Source: Senimuribacter sp049852125
Lineage (GTDB): Bacteria; Bacillota; Clostridia; Peptostreptococcales; Anaerovoracaceae
Direction: 5' to 3'
DNA length: 64,000 nt
NCBI RefSeq assembly: GCF_049852125.1
Contig: NZ_CP187532.1
Span: 1,984,001 to 2,048,000, forward strand
The first letter of the stretch is position 1. The number at the start of each line of letters is the position of its first letter. Below the pieces are notes generated by a model. That model saw only the letters and a program-made list of their open reading frames with translations, ran no database searches and was not told the origin of the DNA. Below, one piece after another: positions 45,086-53,809 of the stretch. The position numbers and the translations under genes were made by a program.

Positions 45086-46081
45086 TTATTCATATCTTAC
45101 AGTTTTGTAAGCCATAGACAGCTTTACCTTCGTACCTTTGCCTACCTCTGAAGAAATGGTCAGCTCATGACCCAGCTTGCCCACGATCAACCGGCACAGA
45201 TAAAGGCCAATACCTGTAGACTTCTTGTCATTCCGTCCGTTATAGCCTGTATATCCTTTGTCAAAAACTCGCGGCAGGTCCTCTGCCTGAATTCCTATGC
45301 CGGTATCCTCTATCACCAACGTATTTTCCAAAGCAGTATCCGCATAGATAGATATTTTCCCTTCCGGCAGCGTGTATTTCAAACTATTAGAGATAAGCTG
45401 CTCAATAACGAAGGCTAGCCACTTTTCATCAGAGATGGCAATCATGCCCGTCTCCCGAAAGTCCAGGGAAACATGCTTTTTTATAAACATAGTAGAATAT
45501 TTTTTTACAGATTCTTTGATTACCCTGTCTACCGGTACTTCTCCCAACAGAAAATCACTGCTGCCTTCTCCAAGCCACAAATATTGGAGCACCATTTCCA
45601 CATACTGCTCTATCTTGAACAATTCCATCTGCAGCGCGTCAGCAGACGGCAATTGTCTCTCACTTTGCAGCAGAAGCCGCATTACTGCAATCGGTGTTTT
45701 AATCTGGTGCGCCCACAGTGTATAATAGTCCATCATCTCACTGTACTGCCTGTCTCTGGCAGAAATCGCGGCAGAAGTCCTCTGAAAAAGCTTCTCAATC
45801 ATCTGCTGATATTCACCTTCAATATGACTTGCTGAAGCCGGCAATTCCTCAGGACCATACTCAATTCTGGCCCTGACATCGCGTAGCACAGCTACCCTCT
45901 GGCAATATCGACAATAACTGTACACCATAAACACCACCGCGAAAAATATGCACAGTAGACAGGCATAAATCAAAGCGTCTGCCGGCATGTGATATAGATA
46001 AGCGATGAAGCAGAAAATACCCAGAAACAGTAGAAATAACAGGACAGATTTAAACTTGCTCTGAATATATTTTACAATCAT
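45086..46081 (-). CDS. BceS-like intramembrane-sensing histidine kinase
   Basis: 331 residues. Two N-terminal helices (10-30 and 34-56) with almost no outer loop, typical of kinases that take their signal from the Bce transporter. The phosphoacceptor His is in LWAHQIKTPIAVMRL near residue 128. ATP-binding N box VIEQLISNSLKYT, G1 VIEDTGIGIQ and G2 STGIGLYLCR are intact. It overlaps the regulator gene by 4 bases. Confidence 0.93.
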   Translation of the reverse strand: MIVKYIQSKFKSVLLFLLFLGIFCFIAYLYHMPADALIYACLLCIFFAVVFMVYSYCRYCQRVAVLRDVRARIEYGPEELPASASHIEGEYQQMIEKLFQRTSAAISARDRQYSEMMDYYTLWAHQIKTPIAVMRLLLQSERQLPSADALQMELFKIEQYVEMVLQYLWLGEGSSDFLLGEVPVDRVIKESVKKYSTMFIKKHVSLDFRETGMIAISDEKWLAFVIEQLISNSLKYTLPEGKISIYADTALENTLVIEDTGIGIQAEDLPRVFDKGYTGYNGRNDKKSTGIGLYLCRLIVGKLGHELTISSEVGKGTKVKLSMAYKTVRYE

Positions 46082-46749
46082 TCGACTAAATACCCCATTC
46101 CCTTTTTGGTCCGAATAAAGTCCTCCAGACCACTGCTGTCCAACTTCTTTCGCAGTCGCGCGACATTAACAGTCAGAGTATTTTCGTCTACAAAGCTGTC
46201 TGTCTCCCAAAGACGCATCATCAAATCGTCACGGCTGACTACTCGCCCTTTGTTCTCCAGCAAAGTCTGCAAAATTCGAAATTCATTTTTCGTCAGATCA
46301 ATCTTTTCCCCCGCGTATGTCAGACTGGCGTCTCCTGTATTGAGAACCGCGCCTCTATGCTGCAGATCGCCGGAAGCCATGCCAAAATCGTAGGTCCTGC
46401 GCAATAATGCCTGCACCTTGGCAGTCAACACACTGAGATCAAACGGCTTGGCGATAAAATCGTCTCCGCCCATATTCATAGCCATAACAATATTCATATT
46501 ATCTGAGGCCGAGGAAATAAAAATGATCGGCACTTTAGACACAGCTCTGATCTGCGTGCACCAATGATATCCATTGAAAAATGGAAGCCCAATGTCCAGC
46601 AATACCAAATCAGGCATAAATTCCTCAAACTCCGCCATGATATTCTCAAAATTCACTGCGCATCTCACTTCACATCCCCAAGTCGCTATATGCTTCTCAA
46701 TAGCCGCGGCAATGACCATATCATCCTCTATAACAAAAATCTTGTGCAC
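46078..46749 (-). CDS. BceR-like OmpR-family response regulator
   Basis: 223 residues: receiver domain with VIEDD near residue 7, phosphoacceptor Asp in PDLVLLDIGLP near 52, SSA and KPFDLS switch residues; winged-helix domain with DDLMMRLWETDSFVDENTLTVN binding DNA. It starts at GTG with ACGGGAGA upstream. It should activate bceAB in response to cell-wall-active peptides. Promoter at 46788-46816. Confidence 0.94.
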   Translation of the reverse strand: MHKIFVIEDDMVIAAAIEKHIATWGCEVRCAVNFENIMAEFEEFMPDLVLLDIGLPFFNGYHWCTQIRAVSKVPIIFISSASDNMNIVMAMNMGGDDFIAKPFDLSVLTAKVQALLRRTYDFGMASGDLQHRGAVLNTGDASLTYAGEKIDLTKNEFRILQTLLENKGRVVSRDDLMMRLWETDSFVDENTLTVNVARLRKKLDSSGLEDFIRTKKGMGYLVE

Positions 46750-46787
46750 TGTTTTTCTCCCGTTTATCTCTCTTTCTATTGGTTATT

Positions 46788-46816
46788 ATGATAAAGGATT
46801 CAGCGCCTGATGGCAA
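46788..46816 (-). promoter_or_regulatory. SigA promoter of the two-component operon
   Basis: On the minus strand TTGCCA (46811-46816), 17-base spacer and TATCAT (46788-46793), 39 bases before the GTG start. Confidence 0.55.
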
Positions 46817-46847
46817 GCAAAAATTCTTCAGGGCTGTCGTTCGCAGC

Positions 46848-47678
46848 CTATTCTGCCTCCAGATGAATCACGGCAACTTCCGGTCTGTTCCAAAAGCGTA
46901 ACGGTATCGGATAAGACCCCAATCCGCTGGACACAAACAGCTTTGCTCCATTCTTCTCATATAGTCCCTTTTGATAAATTACGTCGCCTTCTCCCTGAAT
47001 CTCCGGAAACCATTCCGATCCATTATACACACAGCCCGCCACAGGAAGCCGCACTTGTCCGCCATGAGTATCGCCACATAGGGACAAATCCATTCCAAAC
47101 TCTGCAAAAGGTTGAAAATTCGCGATATGCGCTGCCAAAATATTAAAATACCCTCGGTCTAAATCAAACTCATTGGTCAAATCAAATGTAGGGCTATAAT
47201 ATACATTTGTAATGCCATAAAGCCGAAGCACTGTAGAGCCTACTGTAATATTACGCCATTCATATTCCAATACGTCTACGCCAGCCTCCGTCAAACGTTT
47301 CTCATAACGATCGTCATTGTCGTGCTCCCCGTTAACAGAATACACCGGATACATCTTCGCCAGCCTGCCGAGCAGCTCCACTGCAACATCCTGACCATCA
47401 GCGTCTCCTGCCGTAAACATGTCTCCCGTAGCTACAATAAAATCCGGATTTGCCTCTTTGATCCTCTCAATCAAATATTTGTTATCTTCTCCAAAGGAAT
47501 AGCCATGCAGGTCAGATAACTGAACGATCGTGACAGGAGATGAAATCTGGTCGCTTCTAACAGTCACATCTGTCGTCGTCAAAGTAAATGTGCCATAAAA
47601 CCACACGCCTGCACATAAAAGGCAGAAAAACAGAAAATTCCTGCATCCATGTCGTTTTCTTTCTCTCCTCTTACTCAT
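46848..47678 (-). CDS. Membrane-anchored metallophosphoesterase (YkuE-like)
   Basis: 276 residues. Basic N-terminus and one helix (12-30) act as membrane anchor. Calcineurin-like metal motifs: QLSDLHGYSFG near residue 53, ATGDMFTAGD near 83, VNGEHDND near 115, and LCGDTHGGQVRLP near 205. YkuE-type enzymes act on lipid or surface phosphodiesters; substrate here is unknown. It overlaps the AlkD-like gene by 4 bases. Confidence 0.87.
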   Translation of the reverse strand: MSKRRERKRHGCRNFLFFCLLCAGVWFYGTFTLTTTDVTVRSDQISSPVTIVQLSDLHGYSFGEDNKYLIERIKEANPDFIVATGDMFTAGDADGQDVAVELLGRLAKMYPVYSVNGEHDNDDRYEKRLTEAGVDVLEYEWRNITVGSTVLRLYGITNVYYSPTFDLTNEFDLDRGYFNILAAHIANFQPFAEFGMDLSLCGDTHGGQVRLPVAGCVYNGSEWFPEIQGEGDVIYQKGLYEKNGAKLFVSSGLGSYPIPLRFWNRPEVAVIHLEAE

Positions 47679-48379
47679 TTTAGCTTAAGACTACGCAGGT
47701 AGTCCTTCCTCTCTTTTTCAATTCTATAACTTTCTAACGCCTTCTGAATAGATTTGTTATGCAGCCATTTATCCAGAATCTTTGCCTCAAACAAAGGTAT
47801 CGTCGTCTCATACTGTTTGATCAAAGCATAGCTGTAATACCAGGCGATGGCCATATTGATGTAGTATTCCTCTCGATTCAGTCGTGCGAGCTTTTCTAAT
47901 ACTTCAGGTCTGAAAGCGCTGTCTTCCAGAAAATACGTCAGCTGTGTTACAATTGCGTACCGCACAGTATACGTATGAGGGCTTTCCAACCATAATAGGC
48001 TTTTCTCATACAGCCGGTTCAAGTCTTTTTTGAATATCTTCGGCGCAAAGGTATCGCAGGAGGCCCAATTGTCGATATAAGGCAAAAAAGCCTCTGTCAT
48101 AACCAACGCTTCATCAAAATCCTTCGCCATCTCACCAATCAGATATGCATGCAGATTGTCTTCCTCGTAATACGTATGCGGCAAGCTCCGCAGAAATTCA
48201 GTTACAGCTTCAGACTCTCCCCGTTTTTCTTCTCTCGCAAGCTCTTTGGCCAATTTGCGAAGCAGTGGCGTGCGCACGCCAATAATCCGCTTTCTATCGT
48301 AGCCTGGCATTAGTTTACTATGAAAATCCCCATAAGAAATATCCTGTAGGGCAAATAATCTATCTATTATCCTGTCCAA
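47675..48379 (-). CDS. DNA alkylation repair protein (AlkD-like)
   Basis: 234 residues of HEAT-like helical repeats. Family marks include the N-terminal GVRTPLLRKLAKELA, EEDNLHAYLIGEMAKDF, the catalytic region NWASCDTFAPKIFKKD and the Asp/Trp-containing MAIAWYYSYALIKQYE. AlkD excises bulky or cationic alkyl bases. It starts with TTG; GGGAGGAG lies 7 bases before it. The structured repeat region 48407-48640 lies just upstream. Confidence 0.88.
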   Translation of the reverse strand: MDRIIDRLFALQDISYGDFHSKLMPGYDRKRIIGVRTPLLRKLAKELAREEKRGESEAVTEFLRSLPHTYYEEDNLHAYLIGEMAKDFDEALVMTEAFLPYIDNWASCDTFAPKIFKKDLNRLYEKSLLWLESPHTYTVRYAIVTQLTYFLEDSAFRPEVLEKLARLNREEYYINMAIAWYYSYALIKQYETTIPLFEAKILDKWLHNKSIQKALESYRIEKERKDYLRSLKLK

Positions 48380-48406
48380 ACTGATCTCCTCCCATGTAAA
48401 TATTGC

Positions 48407-48640
48407 GTGTAGACATTATACCATAAGCACTAAGCTCTGTCTGCGCTTTTAGCTTGCCAGTCGCTAAGTGCTCTGGGCATCTGTTGCACATCGGCTCTGC
48501 CTGCGCTTTCAGCTTGCCAATCACCGTGTGTAGACATTATACCATGACGATTCCTCTGAACATAGAATCGCAAGTCATGATTCAATGAACGCTTCCTTGC
48601 GGCAACGCCGTTTCAATCGTTCGCGTTCATTATACCATCA
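48407..48640. repeat. Imperfect 121-bp repeat upstream of alkD
   Basis: GTGTAGACATTATACCAT occurs exactly at 48407-48424 and 48528-48545, and its core CATTATACCAT again at 48625-48635. Between the first two copies is a related pair, CTCTGTCTGCGCTTTTAGC and CTCTGCCTGCGCTTTCAGC, and an AGCACT/AGTGCT stem. No gene is seen in 48380-48763 besides this and the padR promoter. Confidence 0.7.
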
Positions 48641-48718
48641 AAGGAAAACTGCTACAAGATGTCTGGTGGTTTCAAAATCTTACGATTTCCTGAAATTCTT
48701 AAGATTTTATGAATGACT

Positions 48719-48747
48719 TGACAAATCATACTACGCATTGTATAGTG
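48719..48747 (+). promoter_or_regulatory. SigA promoter of the padR operon
   Basis: TTGACA (48719-48724), 17-base spacer and TATAGT (48742-48747), 23 bases before the favoured start. ACTA-N9-TAGT symmetry across the spacer and -10 (48731-48747) may be an autoregulatory site, but the match is weak. Confidence 0.8.
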
Positions 48748-48769
48748 TTATGCGAAAGGGGGTATGAAT

Positions 48770-49090
48770 ATGATCAACCCACAGATGAAGAAGGGACTTT
48801 TAGATACCTGTGTCCTCTCTGTCCTGTTGCGAGAAGATTCTTACGGATATAAGATTATCAAAGACCTTGATCCTTATATCAAGCTCAGTGAATCCACACT
48901 TTATCCGGTGCTGCGACGCTTGGAAGCGTCCGGCGCGCTAACAGTCTACTCTTTGGAGCATAATGGACGCCTGCGAAAAATGTATCGCATTACAGATAGT
49001 GGACATAACCAGATCTCCGCCTTTCTCGATGACTGGAGGGAGATTGAAGCAATTTACCGATATATTAAGGAGGGATATGAGAATGACTAA
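48770..49090 (+). CDS. PadR family transcriptional regulator
   Basis: About 106 residues, a winged-helix PadR-N domain (MKKGLLDTCVLSVLLREDSYGY, then LSESTLYPVLRRLEASGAL) with the short C-terminal helix of subfamily 2. These repressors usually control a linked membrane or export gene. The ATG at 48770 is preferred to the one at 48764, because GGGGG is seven bases from it. It overlaps the HAAS gene by 8 bases. Confidence 0.92.
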   Translation: MINPQMKKGLLDTCVLSVLLREDSYGYKIIKDLDPYIKLSESTLYPVLRRLEASGALTVYSLEHNGRLRKMYRITDSGHNQISAFLDDWREIEAIYRYIKEGYEND

Positions 49091-49682
49091 AGAAACTTTT
49101 CTCCATCAGCTGCGCATCCGTCTCACGCCGCTGCCGGAATCAGAAATCAAAAAAAGATTGGACTATTACAGCGAACTGATTGACGATATGCTGGAAGACG
49201 GTATCAGTGAAGCCGAAGCCATAGCCAGCTTTGGTTCTGTAGACCAGATCGCGCAAAGTATCCTATACCAGACTTCATCGTTTAATCTAAAAACAGAAAA
49301 AAGCAACAAAAAAAGTGGATGGACCGTTACAGCTATCATACTGGCAGTAATCGGATCGCCCCTATGGCTACCTCTGCTTCTGGCTTTTGGAATCGTGGCG
49401 CTTTCCATGATCATCGTTGTATTCGCGCTGATCATCTGCATTCTTGCCGTAGTATTTTCCCTGGGGATCGTCGGCGTACTACTAGTAATTCGTGCTTTTA
49501 GTCTGTTAATCACGGAAGGCGTATGCTACGCTATGCTGACCATTGGCTCAGGATTATTGCTGACAGGCTGCTGTCTTCTGGCTTTTCTCGGCGCAAAAGC
49601 AGCAGTTCCTTGGCTGGTTCAACTGTGCAGCCAGCTCTTTAATAAATCCAAAAATCTGTTTCACAGAAAGGAGGAAATATAA
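49083..49682 (+). CDS. HAAS (DUF1700) domain membrane protein
   Basis: 199 residues. The N-terminal HAAS domain (LHQLRIRLTPLPESEIKKR, then YYSELIDDMLEDGISEAEAI) is followed by about three hydrophobic helices (residues 80-175). HAAS proteins are almost always encoded beside PadR and a DUF4097 protein and are thought to signal between membrane and regulator. GGAGGGATAT precedes the ATG at 49083; the frame opens earlier within padR but without a site. Confidence 0.88.
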   Translation: MTKETFLHQLRIRLTPLPESEIKKRLDYYSELIDDMLEDGISEAEAIASFGSVDQIAQSILYQTSSFNLKTEKSNKKSGWTVTAIILAVIGSPLWLPLLLAFGIVALSMIIVVFALIICILAVVFSLGIVGVLLVIRAFSLLITEGVCYAMLTIGSGLLLTGCCLLAFLGAKAAVPWLVQLCSQLFNKSKNLFHRKEEI

Positions 49683-50554
49683 TGAAAAAAAGTACAAAAT
49701 CCATTTTGATCATTGCATTATCCTTAATTTGCATCGGCGCTGTTTTGATGATCATCGGCTTGCTCACTGGCGCATCATTTCAACGAATCACCGATGGAAA
49801 TCTGTGGAATTGGGTAATTCACAAAGAAGGCATCCATTATGACAGCTCTCATCGCGATGATAATACATATCATATCGATCCGGACGGAATCCGCGATCTC
49901 TCCATTGACTGGATTTCCGGCGATATCAAGATCATAGAATACGGCGGAAAAGACATCCTTGTCAAGGAATCATCTAATGATAAAATTACTGAAAAAAGTA
50001 GCCTTGTCTATAGAGTCAAAGACGGCGAACTCTATATTTCCTGCTGGCACGAAAAGTACACAAATCTATTCAACGGCTTAGATGAGAGTAAGGCGAATAA
50101 AGATCTGGTCATAAAAATCCCAAAAGAATTAGCCAATGATATAAAGGATTTGGAAATAGATGCAGTTTCCTCAGAGCTGACAGTTTCCGGATTAACGATC
50201 AAAGGGTTTTCCATAGATACAGTCTCCGGGAATACCACTGTGCGTCAATCTAAAATCAACGAAATCGAAATTAATGCAGTCAGCGGCAACAGCGAGCTAT
50301 TCCTTCTAAATTGTCCGAAATCATTTGAATCAGATACCACCAGCGGAGATGTCACACTTCATTTGCCTCACCACAGCAGCTTCCAGTTTGAATTTGACAG
50401 CATATCCGGCAGAAGTAAGGTGGAGGGATTTGACACAATATCTCAGGATGAAGATGACAATTACTGTGAATATCTAGTTGGTAAAAAACCTTTCAGTGAT
50501 TTCACAGCCGACACGATCAGCGGAGACTTCACCATCATAAAAAAAGAGAAATAA
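49682..50554 (+). CDS. DUF4097 domain protein
   Basis: 290 residues. An N-terminal helix (8-30) anchors it. The rest is a beta-helix-like array with recurring short units of the form I-D-x-V-S-G/S (IDWISGDIKI, IDAVSSELTV, IDTVSGNTTV, INAVSGNSEL, SDTTSGDVTL, FDSISGRSKV, ADTISGDFTI). Such DUF4097 adhesin-like domains have no assigned function. AGGAGG precedes the ATG, which overlaps the HAAS stop by 1 base. Last gene of the PadR operon. Confidence 0.88.
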   Translation: MKKSTKSILIIALSLICIGAVLMIIGLLTGASFQRITDGNLWNWVIHKEGIHYDSSHRDDNTYHIDPDGIRDLSIDWISGDIKIIEYGGKDILVKESSNDKITEKSSLVYRVKDGELYISCWHEKYTNLFNGLDESKANKDLVIKIPKELANDIKDLEIDAVSSELTVSGLTIKGFSIDTVSGNTTVRQSKINEIEINAVSGNSELFLLNCPKSFESDTTSGDVTLHLPHHSSFQFEFDSISGRSKVEGFDTISQDEDDNYCEYLVGKKPFSDFTADTISGDFTIIKKEK

Positions 50555-50563
50555 TAACTGTAG

Positions 50564-50605
50564 TTTAAGGGAATTCGGACTATTAATCCAATTCCCTTAA
50601 ATTTT
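50564..50605 (+). terminator. Terminator of the padR operon
   Basis: Perfect 12-bp stem TTTAAGGGAATT/AATTCCCTTAAA (50564-50575 with 50590-50601) followed by TTTT, nine bases after the DUF4097 stop. Confidence 0.85.
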
Positions 50606-50611
50606 ACAATA

Positions 50612-50809
50612 CCTTTTTAGGGAAATTAGATATTTCTGCACAAACCCTTAAAAAGATCGTCATCCTTTTTAAGGATTTTAGATTTTCTCCCAGAAACCCT
50701 TAAAACGACCAACACCTTTTTAAGGGTTTTGATCTGTTTTCCCGAAAACCCTAAAACGGTCAATGACTTTTTTAAGGTTTTCGCCTTTTATTTCATAAAA
50801 CCTTAAAAA
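50612..50809. repeat. 51-bp tandem hairpin array between convergent operons
   Basis: About four diverged units begin at 50612, 50664, 50715 and 50766 (spacing 52, 51, 51). Each has CCTTTTTAAGGGTTTT near the start and AAACCCTTAAAA near the middle, which can pair with each other or with the next unit. The array ends at the stop codon of the leftward permease gene. With the neighbouring terminator it fills 50555-50809. Confidence 0.8.
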
Positions 50810-53800
50810 TCACTCTATGGACTTCAACGATTCCGTCATGCTGATTCTGTCCAGCTTATAATACATCGCCAAATTCACCACAAATGCAAATACAAAAGTC
50901 AGCGCCACTGCCAACACGTAGCTGAGCCAGCTAATCCGAACATCAAAGCAGAGCAAATCCACTCTTACGTTATACATGACAAAGGCATGAAGCCATTTTC
51001 CCAATCCCAGGCCGACCAATGCGCTGATAGCCGTGAGGAAGATATTCTCGCGGAAGACATAAGATGAGGTCTCACCAGGGTAAAATCCTAGTACCTTAAT
51101 TGTTGCAATCTCTCGTATTCTCTCTGTAATATTGATATTTGTCAGATTATATAATACGATAAAGGCTAATGCTCCCGCAGAAAGAATCACCAGTGCAATG
51201 ACATAATCCAAGCTTTTCATCATATTGCCAACTCTATTTCTCATATCCTGATTGACAGAAACCGCCGCTACATGATCCATATCCAACACCTTCGCAGAAG
51301 ACGCATAGACCGCTTGCACTCTTTCATCGCTCTGTGTTCCATCTGCATCCGGCTTTGGCGCGGCATGCACCAAAGCGCATTTAATCTCTGGACTCTCGCC
51401 AAGCTGTTCAACATATGAGTCCTGAGATATATAGACATAATTATACACGTAGTTCTCACAAATTCCGACAATAGAAAGCGACATCTCTTTCCCGTCTTCA
51501 TTGCGTAAGGTCAGCATATCTCCCATAGACAACCCGTAGTCATCAGCCAATTTACTGCAAAGCACAGCCTCATTCTTCGCCGGGTACGGCATCTGCCGAT
51601 CTTTGGCATCCTTCAGGTTTACAAACTGATCAAAGCGCTCTCCGCCTGACGCGATCATGGTAACAGACTTCGTATTCTTTCCTACGATAAGATCTACAGA
51701 ACTCTGATGCACAAACAGTATATCCTCGGTGCAGTCCGAAGCTTTCTCCAAAAAGGCCTCCTGCCGCTTCGCTGTCATATCCTTGTCAAAGGTGATGCTG
51801 TAATCATAAACCTGAATCTCATCAAACTGATAATCAACCACGTTTTTCACGGAATCACGCAGTCCCAGACCCGTAAGCAGCAGCGCCGTACACCCGCTGA
51901 TTCCTACAACCATCATAAAGAACCGTTTTTTATATCGGAAAATATTACGGAAAGATACTTTATATAAAAAACTCAGTCTGTTCCAAAGCAGTGGAATCCG
52001 CTCCAGCAAAATTCTTTTGCCGTCCTTCGGCGCTTTAGGTCTGATCAGTTGCGCTGGCACTTCTCTAAACTCACTCCAGCAGGAAACCATAGTAGCTCCC
52101 ATAGAGCAAAGCAGAGAAACCGCCAACGAGATAATCCCAAGGGGTACATTTACGATATAATATAAATCAGCGCTGAAATCATACATCATACCATAAGCTA
52201 CCCAGATAACCTCAGGAAACACATAACAGCAGGAAAAGAATCCAATCACGCAGCCGATAAATGCCGCGCTTCCGGAATAAAACAAATACTTCCCCGCAAT
52301 GGCTCCATTACTATATCCCAGGGCTTTCATAACACCGATCTGCGTCCTCTGTTCATCTACCATTCTAGTCATCGTAGTCATACAAACCAGCGCCGCAATC
52401 AGAAAGAAGAAGATTGGAAACACTTTCGCAATGCTGTCCACTATGGTAGAATCGCTTTCAAAGCAGGCGTAACCAACGTTAGAATAACGATCCAATACAA
52501 ATGTATCAGGCGCTTTAATATCACGGATCTCCTCACGAGCTTCTCTGAGTTCCCGGCGAGCCTTTTTAAATTCCTTCTCTGCCTTAGCGAACTCAGCTTC
52601 CGCGTCTGCTCTGGCCTTTTCATATTTTTCTATATTGCCCGGAAGGTCTCGCTCAGCCCTTTCCATTTCCTTACGGCCTGCCTCTACTTGTGACAATCCG
52701 CCTTGAATTTGTTTTTTATTGGCCGCCAGTTGTTTTTCCGCCTTAGACAAAGCGGCTTCCGTCTGCGCAATTTCCGTTTCACTCATGTAAGGCTTTCCCG
52801 CTTCGAACTCCTGTCTTTTCTGCGCGGTTTGAAGTATTCCTGCCTCCACTTGCTTCAATGCGTCCTTCAGTTTCTTTTCATTATCATTCAGTTCCTTTTT
52901 GTTTTTTTCTATCTCCACTTTTCCATTCTGAATTTGCTGCCAGCTGTCAGCTAATTTTGCCTCCGCATCAGCCTTTTCTGACTGATAGGCGGCGTAATTC
53001 TCATCATATTCTCTCTGTCCGTCCTCCAGCTCATCCTTTGCCTCACGAATTAACTTCTTATAGCGTTTATCCGCGCAAAGCTCCGCGGCTGCTTTCACAT
53101 CATCCTTCGTGGCTTCTATAATGTCGTCATAGGATTGGCTATAGATCTGGTAATTCTGATTGAGACGCAGATAGATCTCTGTAAAATAGTCTGTATCAAA
53201 CCCACTTCTATCCAAATACGCAAATCCGTCTACCTTCCCATCGCCTAAAGAGGTAGAACCCCGTTCGAAATTCAAATAAATGGGAGACACCACTGTGCCG
53301 GTGATGATGTATTCCCTGGATTTCAGCATATCGAGGGTATCCTTATCATTGTTATCTGCTATGATAAGCTTCTTTCCTATAGGATCCTCCGCAAATAAAC
53401 GATAATCTACCGCACATTCGTTCTCTGCCTGCGGCAATCTTCCGCTTTTCACTTCCAGAGTATTCACGCCCTCTGTAACAGAGTGAAGCTTAACGATCTG
53501 ATCTATGGTTCCTCCCTCTGCGCGGTAAAGCGCGTCTACACTAACCGAACCTGCCGCCGCAGCTACAGAAGCCTGATCAGACAACGCTTTCACATCTTCC
53601 TCTGTAAATCCCAACGTACTCATAATCTGGTAATCAAAAAAACGGCTGTCAGACAAATAATCGCTGGCAGTAGAAACCATCGCCTCTCTCGTCACCTTCA
53701 GGCCGGAAAAAAAGCCAACGCCAAGAGCCACGATAGCCATAATAGCAATATACCGACCCAAACTGGATCGAATTTCTCTAAATGTGGTTTTCTTCAGCAT
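50810..53800 (-). CDS. FtsX-family ABC transporter permease with periplasmic coiled coil
   Basis: 996 residues. N-terminal helix (LGRYIAIMAIVALGVGFFSGL), a long extracellular segment (about 45-455) with an extended coiled coil at about 250-435 (EIEKNKKELNDNEKKL, MERAERDLPGN), then four helices, a second FtsX domain with MacB-like outer loop (about 650-860), and four final helices. Related permeases export lipids, peptides or act in wall remodelling. Coiled coils of this type often contact cell wall partners. Partner ATPase gene lies 9 bases upstream. Confidence 0.88.
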   Translation of the reverse strand: MLKKTTFREIRSSLGRYIAIMAIVALGVGFFSGLKVTREAMVSTASDYLSDSRFFDYQIMSTLGFTEEDVKALSDQASVAAAAGSVSVDALYRAEGGTIDQIVKLHSVTEGVNTLEVKSGRLPQAENECAVDYRLFAEDPIGKKLIIADNNDKDTLDMLKSREYIITGTVVSPIYLNFERGSTSLGDGKVDGFAYLDRSGFDTDYFTEIYLRLNQNYQIYSQSYDDIIEATKDDVKAAAELCADKRYKKLIREAKDELEDGQREYDENYAAYQSEKADAEAKLADSWQQIQNGKVEIEKNKKELNDNEKKLKDALKQVEAGILQTAQKRQEFEAGKPYMSETEIAQTEAALSKAEKQLAANKKQIQGGLSQVEAGRKEMERAERDLPGNIEKYEKARADAEAEFAKAEKEFKKARRELREAREEIRDIKAPDTFVLDRYSNVGYACFESDSTIVDSIAKVFPIFFFLIAALVCMTTMTRMVDEQRTQIGVMKALGYSNGAIAGKYLFYSGSAAFIGCVIGFFSCCYVFPEVIWVAYGMMYDFSADLYYIVNVPLGIISLAVSLLCSMGATMVSCWSEFREVPAQLIRPKAPKDGKRILLERIPLLWNRLSFLYKVSFRNIFRYKKRFFMMVVGISGCTALLLTGLGLRDSVKNVVDYQFDEIQVYDYSITFDKDMTAKRQEAFLEKASDCTEDILFVHQSSVDLIVGKNTKSVTMIASGGERFDQFVNLKDAKDRQMPYPAKNEAVLCSKLADDYGLSMGDMLTLRNEDGKEMSLSIVGICENYVYNYVYISQDSYVEQLGESPEIKCALVHAAPKPDADGTQSDERVQAVYASSAKVLDMDHVAAVSVNQDMRNRVGNMMKSLDYVIALVILSAGALAFIVLYNLTNINITERIREIATIKVLGFYPGETSSYVFRENIFLTAISALVGLGLGKWLHAFVMYNVRVDLLCFDVRISWLSYVLAVALTFVFAFVVNLAMYYKLDRISMTESLKSIE

Positions 53801-53809
53801 ATTGACCTC

